Below are positions 32,403 through 41,660 of a DNA stretch of 64,000 nucleotides, in pieces. The stretch comes from Candidatus Woesearchaeota archaeon (GTDB lineage Archaea; Nanobdellota; Nanobdellia; Woesearchaeales; ARS49). The stretch lies in NCBI GenBank assembly GCA_030750765.1, contig JASMHM010000001.1, positions 270,696 through 334,695 on the forward strand, written 5' to 3'. Every line of letters begins with the position of its first letter. The stretch's first letter is position 1. The translations under genes were made by a program, and so were the position numbers. Below the pieces are notes generated by a model. It was not told where the DNA came from. It was given only the letters and a program-made list of their open reading frames with translations, and made no database searches.

Positions 32403-33713
32403 TTATTGGGCAGTCGCAGCGTCGTAGTGCTCTACAATGTCTACTTCGACCAATCTTTCTTTATCTCGTCTGAGAATAAGAGATTTGTACTTTTGGGTAA
32501 CGTTCATAGTTTCTCCAGCAGGTACAGTACCCTTTACCAGATTCCAAGCGTCTGCAGCCATACTCTTTTTGCCTGAAACCAAACAAGCGTTAACAACGGA
32601 CAAACCTACTTGTCGGAATTCTCCGTCGAAATCGGCGCGATCAACTTGGTCGTCAGCTGTTGGATCTGCAACCTTAGCAGGATCGTAGTTGTCCAGTACA
32701 ACTTGTGCTGCCTTGTAGTCTCCCCATGTTACTAAGCCTTCAGTTGCCTGGTTAGCATAGGTTTCGTACAACATCTTCGGTACAGGTCGTACAGCAGCGT
32801 CGTCGATTGCTTTCTCTGCAGGAACTCCTGCGTCAGGAGCAACGTCGGATTCTTCAACTTTGCGGTCAAGATCCTGAGGAGCCTCGATTGGTGCTTCAGG
32901 TGCAACTTCAGGTGCAACCTTGTCGTCAACAGTAGGTTCAGCAACCTGACTGTTTACAGCGTCTTGGGCTTCCCTTTGCTGTTGCTCTTGCTGATATAAC
33001 GCGTTTTGAGCGTTTTCATCTGCGTAAGCTTTAGCCCTGTTTTCTCGTTCAACTTGTACCGTAGCAGCAGCTTTAGCAGCTTCAGCATCGTTCATCTTTT
33101 GCGATGTGCGCATGTAGGACGCATTTAGAGCCTCGGTAGCACCAGCACTTTCAGTGAGTTGCTTTTCCTTTTGAGCCAATTCAGCAGTGTTGTCTGGCGT
33201 TTTAGCGTCAGAAACTACTCTGTTGTTTGCCAAAATTTGTCGAGCAACAGCAGTGTTTTCAGCTAGTTGAGCCCATCTGTTTCCTGTTGCATACTTTGCA
33301 GCTTGTTTAGCTTCGAATTTTTGCTCAGGCGTTTGTTCAGCTACAACCGTTTTAATTGTAGCGTCGTCAACGATTTTTTGCCTTGCAGCAAGTTCTTGGT
33401 TAGCTATGCCTACATTTACTTTTGCAGCGTCTACACCTTCTTGGCGTACTGCAGCTGCTTGAGCCTTTAGAGCAGCAGCTTTTTGAGTAAACTCTGCACT
33501 TTGATTGTCCATATCTTTAGGAGTTGGAGCGATGTCCAATTTTTCAACTTCAACAGGCTTCTTATCGTCGCCAGCTTCGCCGTTGACAGTAGGAGCGTTA
33601 AGTTGAGATCGCTCTAAGTGTTTATTATATTGATCGTTACCTATATATCCGCCACCAGCTAAAGCGCTTACGGCCAATGTTGCCCTTACTATTTTTTCTT
33701 TTCGTGTTGCCAT
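32403..33713 (-). CDS. Alanine/glutamine-rich membrane-anchored coiled-coil protein
   Basis: 436 aa, no family recognised. A short membrane segment near the N-terminus (VRATLAVSALAGGGYIG) precedes a long Ala/Gln/Lys coiled coil (about 65-240), an acidic Pro/Val/Glu linker (APEVAPEAPIEAPQ region, about 250-300) and a small C-terminal domain. Probably external. Codon use is unusual, with many GCA/GCT alanines. A GGAGG site lies about 12 bases before the ATG, and the TATA box CTTTATAAGC (about 33761-33770) is further upstream, so this mRNA has a leader, unlike most genes here. Its layout resembles the adjacent lipoprotein gene. Confidence 0.75.
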   Translation of the reverse strand: MATRKEKIVRATLAVSALAGGGYIGNDQYNKHLERSQLNAPTVNGEAGDDKKPVEVEKLDIAPTPKDMDNQSAEFTQKAAALKAQAAAVRQEGVDAAKVNVGIANQELAARQKIVDDATIKTVVAEQTPEQKFEAKQAAKYATGNRWAQLAENTAVARQILANNRVVSDAKTPDNTAELAQKEKQLTESAGATEALNASYMRTSQKMNDAEAAKAAATVQVERENRAKAYADENAQNALYQQEQQQREAQDAVNSQVAEPTVDDKVAPEVAPEAPIEAPQDLDRKVEESDVAPDAGVPAEKAIDDAAVRPVPKMLYETYANQATEGLVTWGDYKAAQVVLDNYDPAKVADPTADDQVDRADFDGEFRQVGLSVVNACLVSGKKSMAADAWNLVKGTVPAGETMNVTQKYKSLILRRDKERLVEVDIVEHYDAATAQ

Positions 33714-33766
33714 TTTATTGTAAATCCTCCAGGATATTACTAAGATTATACATGGTCAGCTTATAA

Positions 33767-33819
33767 AGGTTAGCAAAATCACCCCTCTAGAGTAGTCCCT
33801 CTACGACGAGAGCTAACCT
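33767..33819. promoter_or_regulatory. Divergent promoters with 8-bp inverted repeat
   Basis: AGGTTAGC (33767-33774) and GCTAACCT (33812-33819) are inverted copies, each directly upstream of the TATA box of one of the divergent genes (CTTTATAAGC to the left, ATTTATATAG to the right). GCTAACC also precedes the TATA box of the Gfo/Idh/MocA gene at 20423, so it may be a strong form of the BRE-like element. Confidence 0.45.
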
Positions 33820-33848
33820 ATTTATATAGTGCTTTAGTGACCAAAACT

Positions 33849-34955
33849 ATGAAGATTTGCATCGTGGGGGCCGGTCCAGCAGGCTCGTACGCAGCACTCC
33901 TTTTGGCAAAACAAGGCCACAAAGTGGACGTTTTTGAGGAACATCCAGAGATAGGGCTACCCATACAATGCACCGGCATCGTCACCAAAGCGTTGTTCGA
34001 ACTCATCGAAAAGGACGACTATATTTTACAAACCATGAACGCCATCAAGATTAACGCCCCTAACCATACCGTAGAAATGCCGCTGCACGAGTACATCATT
34101 TGTAGGCACAAATTCGACCAACACCTAGCCAAAAAGGCACAATCAGCAGGCGCAACCTACCATGTAGAGCACAGGTTTGTGAGAACAGAAGACAACAAAG
34201 CAGTATTCCGCCATAAAGGGGAAGAGACTAGCCAAGTCTACGACATACTTATCGGAGCAGACGGGCCCAGCAGCGAAGTAGCCAAAACAGCAGGGTTACT
34301 CACTAAGCAGCCCGTCTGGGTGGGTGTCCAGGCAACCATTGAAGGCAAGTGGGATCCCCACATGTTTGAGACCTGGTTTGGAAGCGCCGCAGCCCCGGGA
34401 TTCTTTGCGTGGTCAGTACCCGAATCCCCCACCGTAAGCAGAGTGGGCGTTGCAGGAACGCACAAGCCAAGAATGTTCTTTGACAAGATCAGCAAAAACA
34501 TGGGAAAGGTGAAGGATATGCAAGGAGGACCCATACCCATCTACCAAAAAAGGGCAGTGCACAAGGACAACGTCTACCTCGTGGGAGACGCAGCAGGACT
34601 TGTGAAAGCGACAACCGGCGGAGGCATCATCACAGGCATGTTATCTGCCAAAGCGCTAGCCACCGCCTTACTCAAACAAGAACCTTACGAAAAGCACTTG
34701 AAAGGGTTACGCAAAGAGTTACGCATACATTCTTTGCTTCGCTGGCTGCTCAACCGCTTCTCAGACAAGGACTATGATAGATTGGTAAGATTGATGCAGA
34801 ACACAAAAGTGAAAAAAATCTTGTACGAACACCCAAGAGAGTTTCCTAGCAAATTCTTAACAAAACTTTTGCTAGCAGAACCCCGATTCATACTCTTTAC
34901 AAAGGTACTGTTTCAAAGGAAGTTCGCAGCCCAGAGCATGCCTTCATCTGCATAG
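33849..34955 (+). CDS. Geranylgeranyl reductase-family flavoprotein
   Basis: FAD-dependent reductase that saturates geranylgeranyl chains, here probably of archaeal membrane lipids; 368 aa. CIVGAGPAGSYAALLLAKQG is the N-terminal dinucleotide-binding fold. PIQCTGIV holds the family's Cys-containing P-x-x-C-x-G motif, and YLVGDAAGLVKATTGGGI is the second FAD-contact segment. GTG at 33837 is possible, but ATG 33849 is 25 bases after TTTATATAG. The end overlaps the convergent hydrolase-like gene by 43 bases. It does not belong to the surface operon that diverges from it. Confidence 0.92.
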   Translation: MKICIVGAGPAGSYAALLLAKQGHKVDVFEEHPEIGLPIQCTGIVTKALFELIEKDDYILQTMNAIKINAPNHTVEMPLHEYIICRHKFDQHLAKKAQSAGATYHVEHRFVRTEDNKAVFRHKGEETSQVYDILIGADGPSSEVAKTAGLLTKQPVWVGVQATIEGKWDPHMFETWFGSAAAPGFFAWSVPESPTVSRVGVAGTHKPRMFFDKISKNMGKVKDMQGGPIPIYQKRAVHKDNVYLVGDAAGLVKATTGGGIITGMLSAKALATALLKQEPYEKHLKGLRKELRIHSLLRWLLNRFSDKDYDRLVRLMQNTKVKKILYEHPREFPSKFLTKLLLAEPRFILFTKVLFQRKFAAQSMPSSA

Positions 34956-35971
34956 TACCCTAAACTCTTGTACGGTTTCATACGATCGTCATACAACTCA
35001 AACAGCGTTCCATGCTCCTCGATAAGTCGCGCGTACTTTTGTTTGTGACTTCTCGCAACATCTGGCATCACTTTCTTCAACAATTGCAAGTACAACAGGC
35101 CCATGTGCGTCCAACTCGTCTCTCTTTCCCAGTTAGGCACCAAAAATTCCAGCATGATCATCCTTTCTTCGTGCACTGAAGAGTATTTGAGTGGCAAAGG
35201 CTGTACCAAATCGTGCTCCAACATGGTGAACGCTTGCTTCATCATGCTTTTGGGAAGATCCAAAAAGAAAGGAGCGATGTTCGCATCCCCAGTAATATGC
35301 CGTGCTCCGCTCAGGTCTGGCTTGAAGTGTGTGCCAGTCCAGTATTTCATCAATGCTTTTTTTGCATCAAAACGAATAGGGTTGTGCAAACGTAAAGCAT
35401 CAACAGACTTGCTCATCAGCCCCACCATGGCACAATCGTAGCAGCTCTGTTCTCGGATGGCGTAATCCCTCATCCCAGAAAACCTTCCTTTCGCGATGTT
35501 GCCATCCCGACCCACCACTTTATGCGCGAACTCTTCGGCTGCGGTGACAAGAAACGGTTCATTCTCTCTCACTAAAGATTTGTCACCCAATTTTGCGAGC
35601 GCATGGAACAACCATGCCACACTATCCGGACTGTAAAGATTAGGAAAGTTGAAACACATCCCTTGTCGTGTTATCGCAGTGTGCACGCCTCGACTTTTGA
35701 AACGAGACAGGGCATAATCTAAGGTTGCTCTCACTTGAGTTTTTTTGCCCATACGCAGCAACGCTTCTGTGGCCATACCAAAATCTCTCATCCAGAACTC
35801 CCTATAATTACCCAGACTGTTCTCAAAATACCTTCCATTCCAGCAAGCATCAACTATTTGCTCGCAAATACGGTTGGCACTGCCGGAAAAACGTCTATTG
35901 CCGAACATTTTTCGTTTCAAAGAGGAACAGCCGTAGCGGAGCCCTTGCCATACTAGAACAGGCGTGTGCAT
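34913..35971 (-). CDS. Probable (alpha/alpha)6-barrel glycoside hydrolase-like protein
   Basis: 352 aa. NYREFWMRDFGMATEALLRMG, read around WMRDFG, is typical of the first acidic helix of GH15/amylo-glucosidase-like barrels; YSPDSVAWLFHALAKLG and the YCIREQSCYDCAM-like helix follow the same pattern of repeated helices. Catalytic acids are not certain. No signal peptide, so cytoplasmic. Could degrade or trim a storage or surface polysaccharide. Starting at 35971 gives 27 bases to TATATATAG; a GTG at 35992 is too close. Overlaps the convergent reductase gene. Confidence 0.62.
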   Translation of the reverse strand: MHTPVLVWQGLRYGCSSLKRKMFGNRRFSGSANRICEQIVDACWNGRYFENSLGNYREFWMRDFGMATEALLRMGKKTQVRATLDYALSRFKSRGVHTAITRQGMCFNFPNLYSPDSVAWLFHALAKLGDKSLVRENEPFLVTAAEEFAHKVVGRDGNIAKGRFSGMRDYAIREQSCYDCAMVGLMSKSVDALRLHNPIRFDAKKALMKYWTGTHFKPDLSGARHITGDANIAPFFLDLPKSMMKQAFTMLEHDLVQPLPLKYSSVHEERMIMLEFLVPNWERETSWTHMGLLYLQLLKKVMPDVARSHKQKYARLIEEHGTLFELYDDRMKPYKSLGYYADEGMLWAANFL

Positions 35972-36049
35972 AGCCCCCAAACAGAACCTCACTATATATA
36001 ATATAGACGATTAGCGAAGCTTTTTAAGCAGTAGCAGTGTGCCCTAGTC

Positions 36050-39000
36050 GTGGCAGACGACGATATCAGTATCGATTTTGGCAAGATGGGAGACAAGATT
36101 AAAGGGATGTTCTCCAAATCAGAGAAAGAGCCCACTGAACACGAAGAAGAGATCGCCATCGATACAGGCAAGATCAAGGATAGTGTTAAAAATATCTTCA
36201 GCGGCCAAGGAGAGGATCTTGGCAAAGTTAAGAAATTCGCCACCACCCACAAGACCCTACTCGTCTTGCTATTGGTGTTGGCACTGCAATTCGTTCCTAA
36301 CACCCACTTCTTTCCTTGCGTGAGCTCGCTACACTGCCCGTGGGGCAGCACCTGGATGAGCTTGCAAGCTTCAGAAATGCCACAAACAGAAGAGTGGGCG
36401 AAAAATAGTGTTGAGACCTTTTTCCGTAACCAAATCTCCGACCAAATAACGAATGAGTATCCAAACCTGCCTGCGGAAAGAAAATCCGACCTCATTAACG
36501 AAGGGCTGACAAAATTCAAACGAGAGAATGGACAGATCATAGAACAGCAGACCGAGCTGGTAAGAAACCAGTTCCGCGCGCACTATGAATACGAAGAGGA
36601 AGGAAGTACCTACTTGTACATGCCAGACATCGACCCGTACAACTACTTACGATTGGCAGACAACTATCTTGACCATGGAATCTTAGGAGACCGAGTCAAG
36701 GATGGCAAGCAATGGGACGACCATGTCATCGCCCCTCGCGGGAGCACCACCGATCCTCACGACCTCCACCCGTACGTTTTAGCATGGTGGTACAAGATAA
36801 GTAACGTTTTCAAGAAAGCCCCATTAATGCAAACCTCAAACAATCTTCCGGTTGTCTTACTCTTCTTAACCTTCATCCCTGCCTTTTTCATAGCAAAAAG
36901 GTATGGTGGAAGCCTAGGCGGCTTTTTTGCAGTGGCCATGTTAGGATTGCATCCTGCAGTAGTTGGCCGTACCTTATGGGGACATGCAGATACTGACATG
37001 TACAACATATTCTTCCCCTTGTGGTTGACATGGCTCTTCTTGGCAGGATTCCACGAAAAGGACACCAAGAAACGCCTCGCCCTCGGAGCCCTCACCGGCT
37101 TTGTGATGGGCATGTACGCAATCGCGTGGGGCGGCTGGTGGTATATCTTTGATTTCATGCTCGCAACGTTCGGTGTATACGCAATCATCCGCGCAGGCAT
37201 AGTGCTGGGCGTCTTCACCCACCTCAAGAGCTTGTGGGAGAGAATGAAGTGGCCGGTTATCGTTGTCGCAGCAGGCTTGCTTCTGGGCATGTGGTCCGGC
37301 AAGTTCGTACTCGTGGGCAGCCTCATCATATTGTTATTCGCTTTGGCATGTGCGTTCCGCATCGCCAAAGGAGCACCCTTGTCAGCATTGTGGCAAGATA
37401 CACGAATGCGCAACATGGTCCTGTTTGCCTTGGTCCTCATCGTAAGCTCAGGCATTTTCGTGAGCCTCTTCCAAGGAAGAACCTCAGGATTCTTGGATGC
37501 ACCATTCGCACCTCTAGGCATTACCACTTTGAAAGAGGCTGCAGCACCCAACTTGTGGCCAAACGTGTACACCACCGTTGCAGAACTCAACACCATCTCG
37601 CTCAAGGACGTCATGAACCAGTTTGGACGACTACTCCTCTTCATCAGCTTCCTAGGAGTTCTAGGTACAGTCTTCTTGAAGGATGAGAAGAACCATCGAG
37701 AGGTAGGTTATGCCATCTTCCTCGTCATATGGTTCTTTGCCACCATGTACGCCACCACTAAAGGTGTTAGATTCGTTATGATGATGGTCCCGCCTTTCAG
37801 TATTGCCTTTGGCATCGCCTCAGGCCAGATAATTAAGTGGGGAAGTAAGCTCTGCAAGCAATTCCTCAATATTGGTAAGAAGGTAACCATTCCGTTGCTC
37901 TTTATTTTGCTAGCGCTGTCCATGAGTGCCACAGTAGGAAAGAGTTACGGCAACACAAGAGGGGATGTGCCCATCATGAACGATGCATGGTACAACACTC
38001 TGACAGAACTCAAAGAAAACAGCAATGAGAACGCAATCATAACCAGCTGGTGGGATTACGGCCACCACTTCAAATACATCGCCGACCGCCCCGTAACGTT
38101 TGATGGGGCGTGGCAGAACACACCCATGGCGCACTGGGTAGGAAAGCTCTTGCTGACGGATAATGAAAGAGAAAGCATAGGAATCTTGCGCATGCTGGAC
38201 TGTGGCGGCAACCAAGCCTATGAACATGTAGAGCAACACATTAACTTCACACCAAAAAGCATAGCTGTTGTCTCGGTACTCGTAAGATTAGACAAGACCC
38301 AAGCACGAAAAGCACTAGAAGGCTTAAGCTTTAACGAGAGTGCAACCAACAACGTGCTAAAAAACACACACTGTACTCCACCTGAAGGATTTTTGATCAC
38401 CAGCGGTGACATGATAGGCAAAGGAGGGGTTTGGGGACACTTCGGAAGTTGGAACTTTGAGAGATCCGACATCTGGGTGAATGTCAAAAACATGAAACGC
38501 TCAGAAGCTGTTGCGTACATGCAAGACAAGTACAATTATACAGAAGATCATGCCATCTCCACGTACAACTACGCCCAAAGCATCACCTCAGAGAGTGATG
38601 CTAACGGATGGATCGCACCATGGCCTGGCTTTGCAAGCGCTCCAGCAGAATGCAACGTAGTCAACGCCACGAAGATGGAATGCGGCAACGGCGTGGTGCT
38701 AGAAGGAGATAGAGCGTTCGTCCCCACACAACAAGGCGTCCAGACCGTACGAGGACTGATCTATCTCAACAAGCAAGGAGAATGGACCATACGCGATTAC
38801 GAAGATGGTCTAGACATGGGCGTGGCAATCCTGCCAGGCGAGAACGGAAACTATCAAGCACTACTAGCTAATAACCCACAACACAAAAGCATCTTCACAA
38901 GATTATTCTACGGACAAGGTCACGGATTGAAGTACTACAAACACTTCAAGACAGAAAGAGAGATCACCGGCGGCCTGATCCACACGTGGAGAGTAGACTG

Positions 39001-39379
39001 GGAAGGAACAGAGACAACGCTCCTTCCTGAGTACATCCCTCACGACCAAGTAGAAGAAGGAGCAAAGGTATCACTAAACTACATCGGTTGGACACAAGAA
39101 GATGCAGGCAACGTCGTGTTTGACAGCTCCATGCCCAACTGGCAGAGCAACAATGTCACACCCACATCACCCTTTTCAGAAGGCGCCAACTACCTCACCC
39201 TCATCTACGGCAAGGGAGGATTGATCAAAGGATTTAATGACGCGATCGAAGGAATGCGCCTAGGTGAAGAAAAACAGATCATGGTTAACGCTGAAGACGG
39301 ATATGGCCTTGATCCTGGAGCACACCCACTAGCCAACAAGACCCTATACTTCCGAGTCCAAGTGGTAGCACTCAAGTAA
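36050..39379 (+). CDS. STT3 oligosaccharyltransferase fused to an FKBP prolyl isomerase
   Basis: 1109 aa. Residues 1-60 are cytosolic with a repeated motif (ISIDFGKMGDKIKGMFS and IAIDTGKIKDSVKNIFS). Many membrane helices follow from about residue 75 to 640, with the D-x-D in GHADTDMYN at 314-316. The soluble domain has the catalytic WWDYG at 667-671. STT3 transfers lipid-linked oligosaccharide to Asn in N-x-S/T. Residues about 995-1109 are an FKBP domain: KVSLNYIGW, VVFDSS, LIKGFNDAIEGMRLGEEKQI and NAEDGYG. Fused outside the membrane, it could isomerise prolines in targets as they are glycosylated. GTG start, 25 bases after GCTTTTTAAG. No frameshift is seen between the two parts. Confidence 0.92.
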   Translation: MADDDISIDFGKMGDKIKGMFSKSEKEPTEHEEEIAIDTGKIKDSVKNIFSGQGEDLGKVKKFATTHKTLLVLLLVLALQFVPNTHFFPCVSSLHCPWGSTWMSLQASEMPQTEEWAKNSVETFFRNQISDQITNEYPNLPAERKSDLINEGLTKFKRENGQIIEQQTELVRNQFRAHYEYEEEGSTYLYMPDIDPYNYLRLADNYLDHGILGDRVKDGKQWDDHVIAPRGSTTDPHDLHPYVLAWWYKISNVFKKAPLMQTSNNLPVVLLFLTFIPAFFIAKRYGGSLGGFFAVAMLGLHPAVVGRTLWGHADTDMYNIFFPLWLTWLFLAGFHEKDTKKRLALGALTGFVMGMYAIAWGGWWYIFDFMLATFGVYAIIRAGIVLGVFTHLKSLWERMKWPVIVVAAGLLLGMWSGKFVLVGSLIILLFALACAFRIAKGAPLSALWQDTRMRNMVLFALVLIVSSGIFVSLFQGRTSGFLDAPFAPLGITTLKEAAAPNLWPNVYTTVAELNTISLKDVMNQFGRLLLFISFLGVLGTVFLKDEKNHREVGYAIFLVIWFFATMYATTKGVRFVMMMVPPFSIAFGIASGQIIKWGSKLCKQFLNIGKKVTIPLLFILLALSMSATVGKSYGNTRGDVPIMNDAWYNTLTELKENSNENAIITSWWDYGHHFKYIADRPVTFDGAWQNTPMAHWVGKLLLTDNERESIGILRMLDCGGNQAYEHVEQHINFTPKSIAVVSVLVRLDKTQARKALEGLSFNESATNNVLKNTHCTPPEGFLITSGDMIGKGGVWGHFGSWNFERSDIWVNVKNMKRSEAVAYMQDKYNYTEDHAISTYNYAQSITSESDANGWIAPWPGFASAPAECNVVNATKMECGNGVVLEGDRAFVPTQQGVQTVRGLIYLNKQGEWTIRDYEDGLDMGVAILPGENGNYQALLANNPQHKSIFTRLFYGQGHGLKYYKHFKTEREITGGLIHTWRVDWEGTETTLLPEYIPHDQVEEGAKVSLNYIGWTQEDAGNVVFDSSMPNWQSNNVTPTSPFSEGANYLTLIYGKGGLIKGFNDAIEGMRLGEEKQIMVNAEDGYGLDPGAHPLANKTLYFRVQVVALK

Positions 39380-39410
39380 ACCATTTATACTAGTACCGTT
39401 TTCTACACGT

Positions 39411-39998
39411 ATGCTTAAACCTGGACAAAAGCCTATCGCTACTGTTATCGCATTGGCCATGGCTTTTTTTACTGTATATTTCTGGAACGCAAAAAACTAT
39501 GAGTTCATCATCTACATCGGCGTCATCATAGTCTTTGCAGCGCTCATCCTTGCCACTAACAAGAAAGTAAACTACCCCAATAACGTTCTTTGGGGGTTAG
39601 TCATATGGGCGATCATGCACATGAGCGGAGGAGCCTTGTACTTTAGTGGTACACGACTTTACGAAATCATACTCATACCCCTATCCAACACCTTACCCAT
39701 TCTTAGATACGATCATTTCGTCCATATTGTAGGCTTTGGCGTGGCCACCTGCCTCATGTATGCATTACTGCAAGAAAAATTGAAGCCAGGAACTGCCACG
39801 TTAGCCAGCATAGGTATAGTTACCGCCATGGCAGGTCTGGGAGTGGGCGCCTTAAACGAAATGATCGAGTTTGCTGCCACGCTAATGGCACCCGAAACCG
39901 GCGTGGGCGGATACATGAACACGTCTCTCGACCTTGTTGCTGACTTTGTTGGCGCGATTATAGCGTGGGTATGGATCGCACGTCGTGGAAAGGTGTGA
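39411..39998 (+). CDS. DUF2238 (YjdF-like) membrane protein
   Basis: 195 aa, about six membrane helices. The late NEMIEFAATLMAP and the final LDLVADFVGAIIAW, together with RYDHFVHIVGFG, resemble the conserved acidic and histidine positions of DUF2238/YjdF proteins. Function unknown in the family. TATA (CATTTATACT, about 39383-39392) lies 24 bases before the ATG, so it has its own promoter after the STT3 gene. Confidence 0.68.
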   Translation: MLKPGQKPIATVIALAMAFFTVYFWNAKNYEFIIYIGVIIVFAALILATNKKVNYPNNVLWGLVIWAIMHMSGGALYFSGTRLYEIILIPLSNTLPILRYDHFVHIVGFGVATCLMYALLQEKLKPGTATLASIGIVTAMAGLGVGALNEMIEFAATLMAPETGVGGYMNTSLDLVADFVGAIIAWVWIARRGKV

Positions 39999-40031
39999 AC
40001 ATTTATATGCTAGTTAGCCACGCTAGAGCAC

Positions 40032-41660
40032 GTGGAGTTGCGCATTACTAGAGAGAAGCTTATTTGGGGGGCATTACTTGTCTTAGTCTTACTAGGCGGC
40101 TACATGCGCGTCTGGCACCTGGATTTTCCCAGCATTGGCTATCATAACATGAAAGAGAACGAGTACCTCGTTCCTGCATATTACTTCTATTCTGGAGATT
40201 GGGAGGGGATGGACATCCTTAGAAGACCCTACTATCTTTGCGGCGTGGACCAAATAGATTGCTACTTTGAAGAATATCCTCAAGTTCCCTTCATGAGTTG
40301 GGCTGCAGCTCTAGGATGGCTGTTGTTCGGCGTGAACTTCTGGTGGCCCAGATTGCTTATGGTGGGCGCCAGCTTAGGCACGATTGTTGCACTATTCTAT
40401 CTTGTGCGTCAGCTCAGCAAATCCACCTACCTTGCTTTACTATCTTCATTCATCTTCACCATCCTTCCTTTGAGCGTGTTTTTTGGAAGAAACTTTCAGC
40501 CAGAATCCCCTGCATTATTGTTTGCGGTCTTAGGAACGTACTATTTTGCTAAATGGATCGAACACCCGCAACCGAAAAGCATCGTTTGGTCAGGTGCATG
40601 GTTCTGTGCGGCAGCCATGTTTAAGATGACCTTCCTCATCGCAGGCTTTCCCCTACTCTTCATCTTCCCTTGGAAGAGATTGAAGGACAAGCAGTACTAC
40701 AAACAGTTCATATACTTCGGATTATGCTTCCTACCCTTCTTACTATGGAATTTTGTGCTCTCAGGAGCGCTAAACACTGCCGCCACGCTCGGAGAGCACA
40801 CTTTCAAGCGTGTGGATCTGTTCAGAGTGTTTGGTTCTGAATACTGGAACCAGTTCACCCCGACATTGAAGGCGTATGCTAGAGACAACTTCGCAGTGTG
40901 GTACTTCAGGTACGCGCTATTGGGATTGCTTGCCATGCTACTCACCATCAAATCTAAACTATCTCGCTACACCTGGGGATATGCACTAGCATTGATCCCA
41001 TACATGATGATCTTAGCAGACTACTTCAAAGGTCACAGCTACTACCAATTCCCGTTCCTTCCTGTTGTTGCAGTGGCAAGCGCATACTTCATTTTCGTGT
41101 TAGGAAAGCTTCTTGCCCAGTTCATAAAGATAAAACATATCATGTATCTTCCATTACTCTTACTCATCCCTACGCTTGGCGCAGTGGGAGATCGCACAGA
41201 CGTGCAATGGGACACGCTGTTCTACGGATTAGACGCAGGTGGAGAGTACATCAACCAACATTCTGAGCCAGGAGACGTGTTCTGGATGGTTGGCCACTCC
41301 CAGACGGTTGGCGTGTGCTTTGCTGCGAAGAGGGTGTGCCCTGGACTGCCAAGAACCAATCTCACCATGATTAAACAAGGAGAGGAAGAGCACAACATCG
41401 AATACATGTTTGTCCATGGAGGCATGGGCATGGCCATGCTCCAAGAATTCCCCGACACATGGGAACACGTGCGCAATAACTATCATCTTGTGGCTCTTGG
41501 GTTTTTCAACACAAACCCTCCGCAACCACAATTTTACGTGCTCAAAAAAGGCGGCACCTTCGACCCCCACGCACCACTAAACGGACCCACCCGTGCTGTG
41601 AAAGAATACACCACTAAAAAACAAGGCACGATCCAGCTCATACAGATGGAGTTCCCATGA
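40032..41660 (+). CDS. GT-C glycosyltransferase, PMT/ArnT-like
   Basis: 542 aa with about ten membrane helices. The first outside loop carries YHNMKENEYLVPAYYFYSGD, with acidic residues in the position of the PMT/ArnT catalytic aspartate. IFTILPLSVFFGRNFQPESPALLF is the typical long early helix-loop, read around FFGRNFQPE. Uses a polyprenyl-phosphate sugar as donor and works on the outer face. GTG start, 27 bases after ATTTATATGC. The stop overlaps the next gene's ATG. Confidence 0.85.
   Translation: MELRITREKLIWGALLVLVLLGGYMRVWHLDFPSIGYHNMKENEYLVPAYYFYSGDWEGMDILRRPYYLCGVDQIDCYFEEYPQVPFMSWAAALGWLLFGVNFWWPRLLMVGASLGTIVALFYLVRQLSKSTYLALLSSFIFTILPLSVFFGRNFQPESPALLFAVLGTYYFAKWIEHPQPKSIVWSGAWFCAAAMFKMTFLIAGFPLLFIFPWKRLKDKQYYKQFIYFGLCFLPFLLWNFVLSGALNTAATLGEHTFKRVDLFRVFGSEYWNQFTPTLKAYARDNFAVWYFRYALLGLLAMLLTIKSKLSRYTWGYALALIPYMMILADYFKGHSYYQFPFLPVVAVASAYFIFVLGKLLAQFIKIKHIMYLPLLLLIPTLGAVGDRTDVQWDTLFYGLDAGGEYINQHSEPGDVFWMVGHSQTVGVCFAAKRVCPGLPRTNLTMIKQGEEEHNIEYMFVHGGMGMAMLQEFPDTWEHVRNNYHLVALGFFNTNPPQPQFYVLKKGGTFDPHAPLNGPTRAVKEYTTKKQGTIQLIQMEFP

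Noticed and set aside
36757..37644. 295-aa minus-strand frame inside the STT3 gene
   Set aside because: Shadow of a confident membrane protein gene with the usual antisense composition of Lys, Pro, His and Met.
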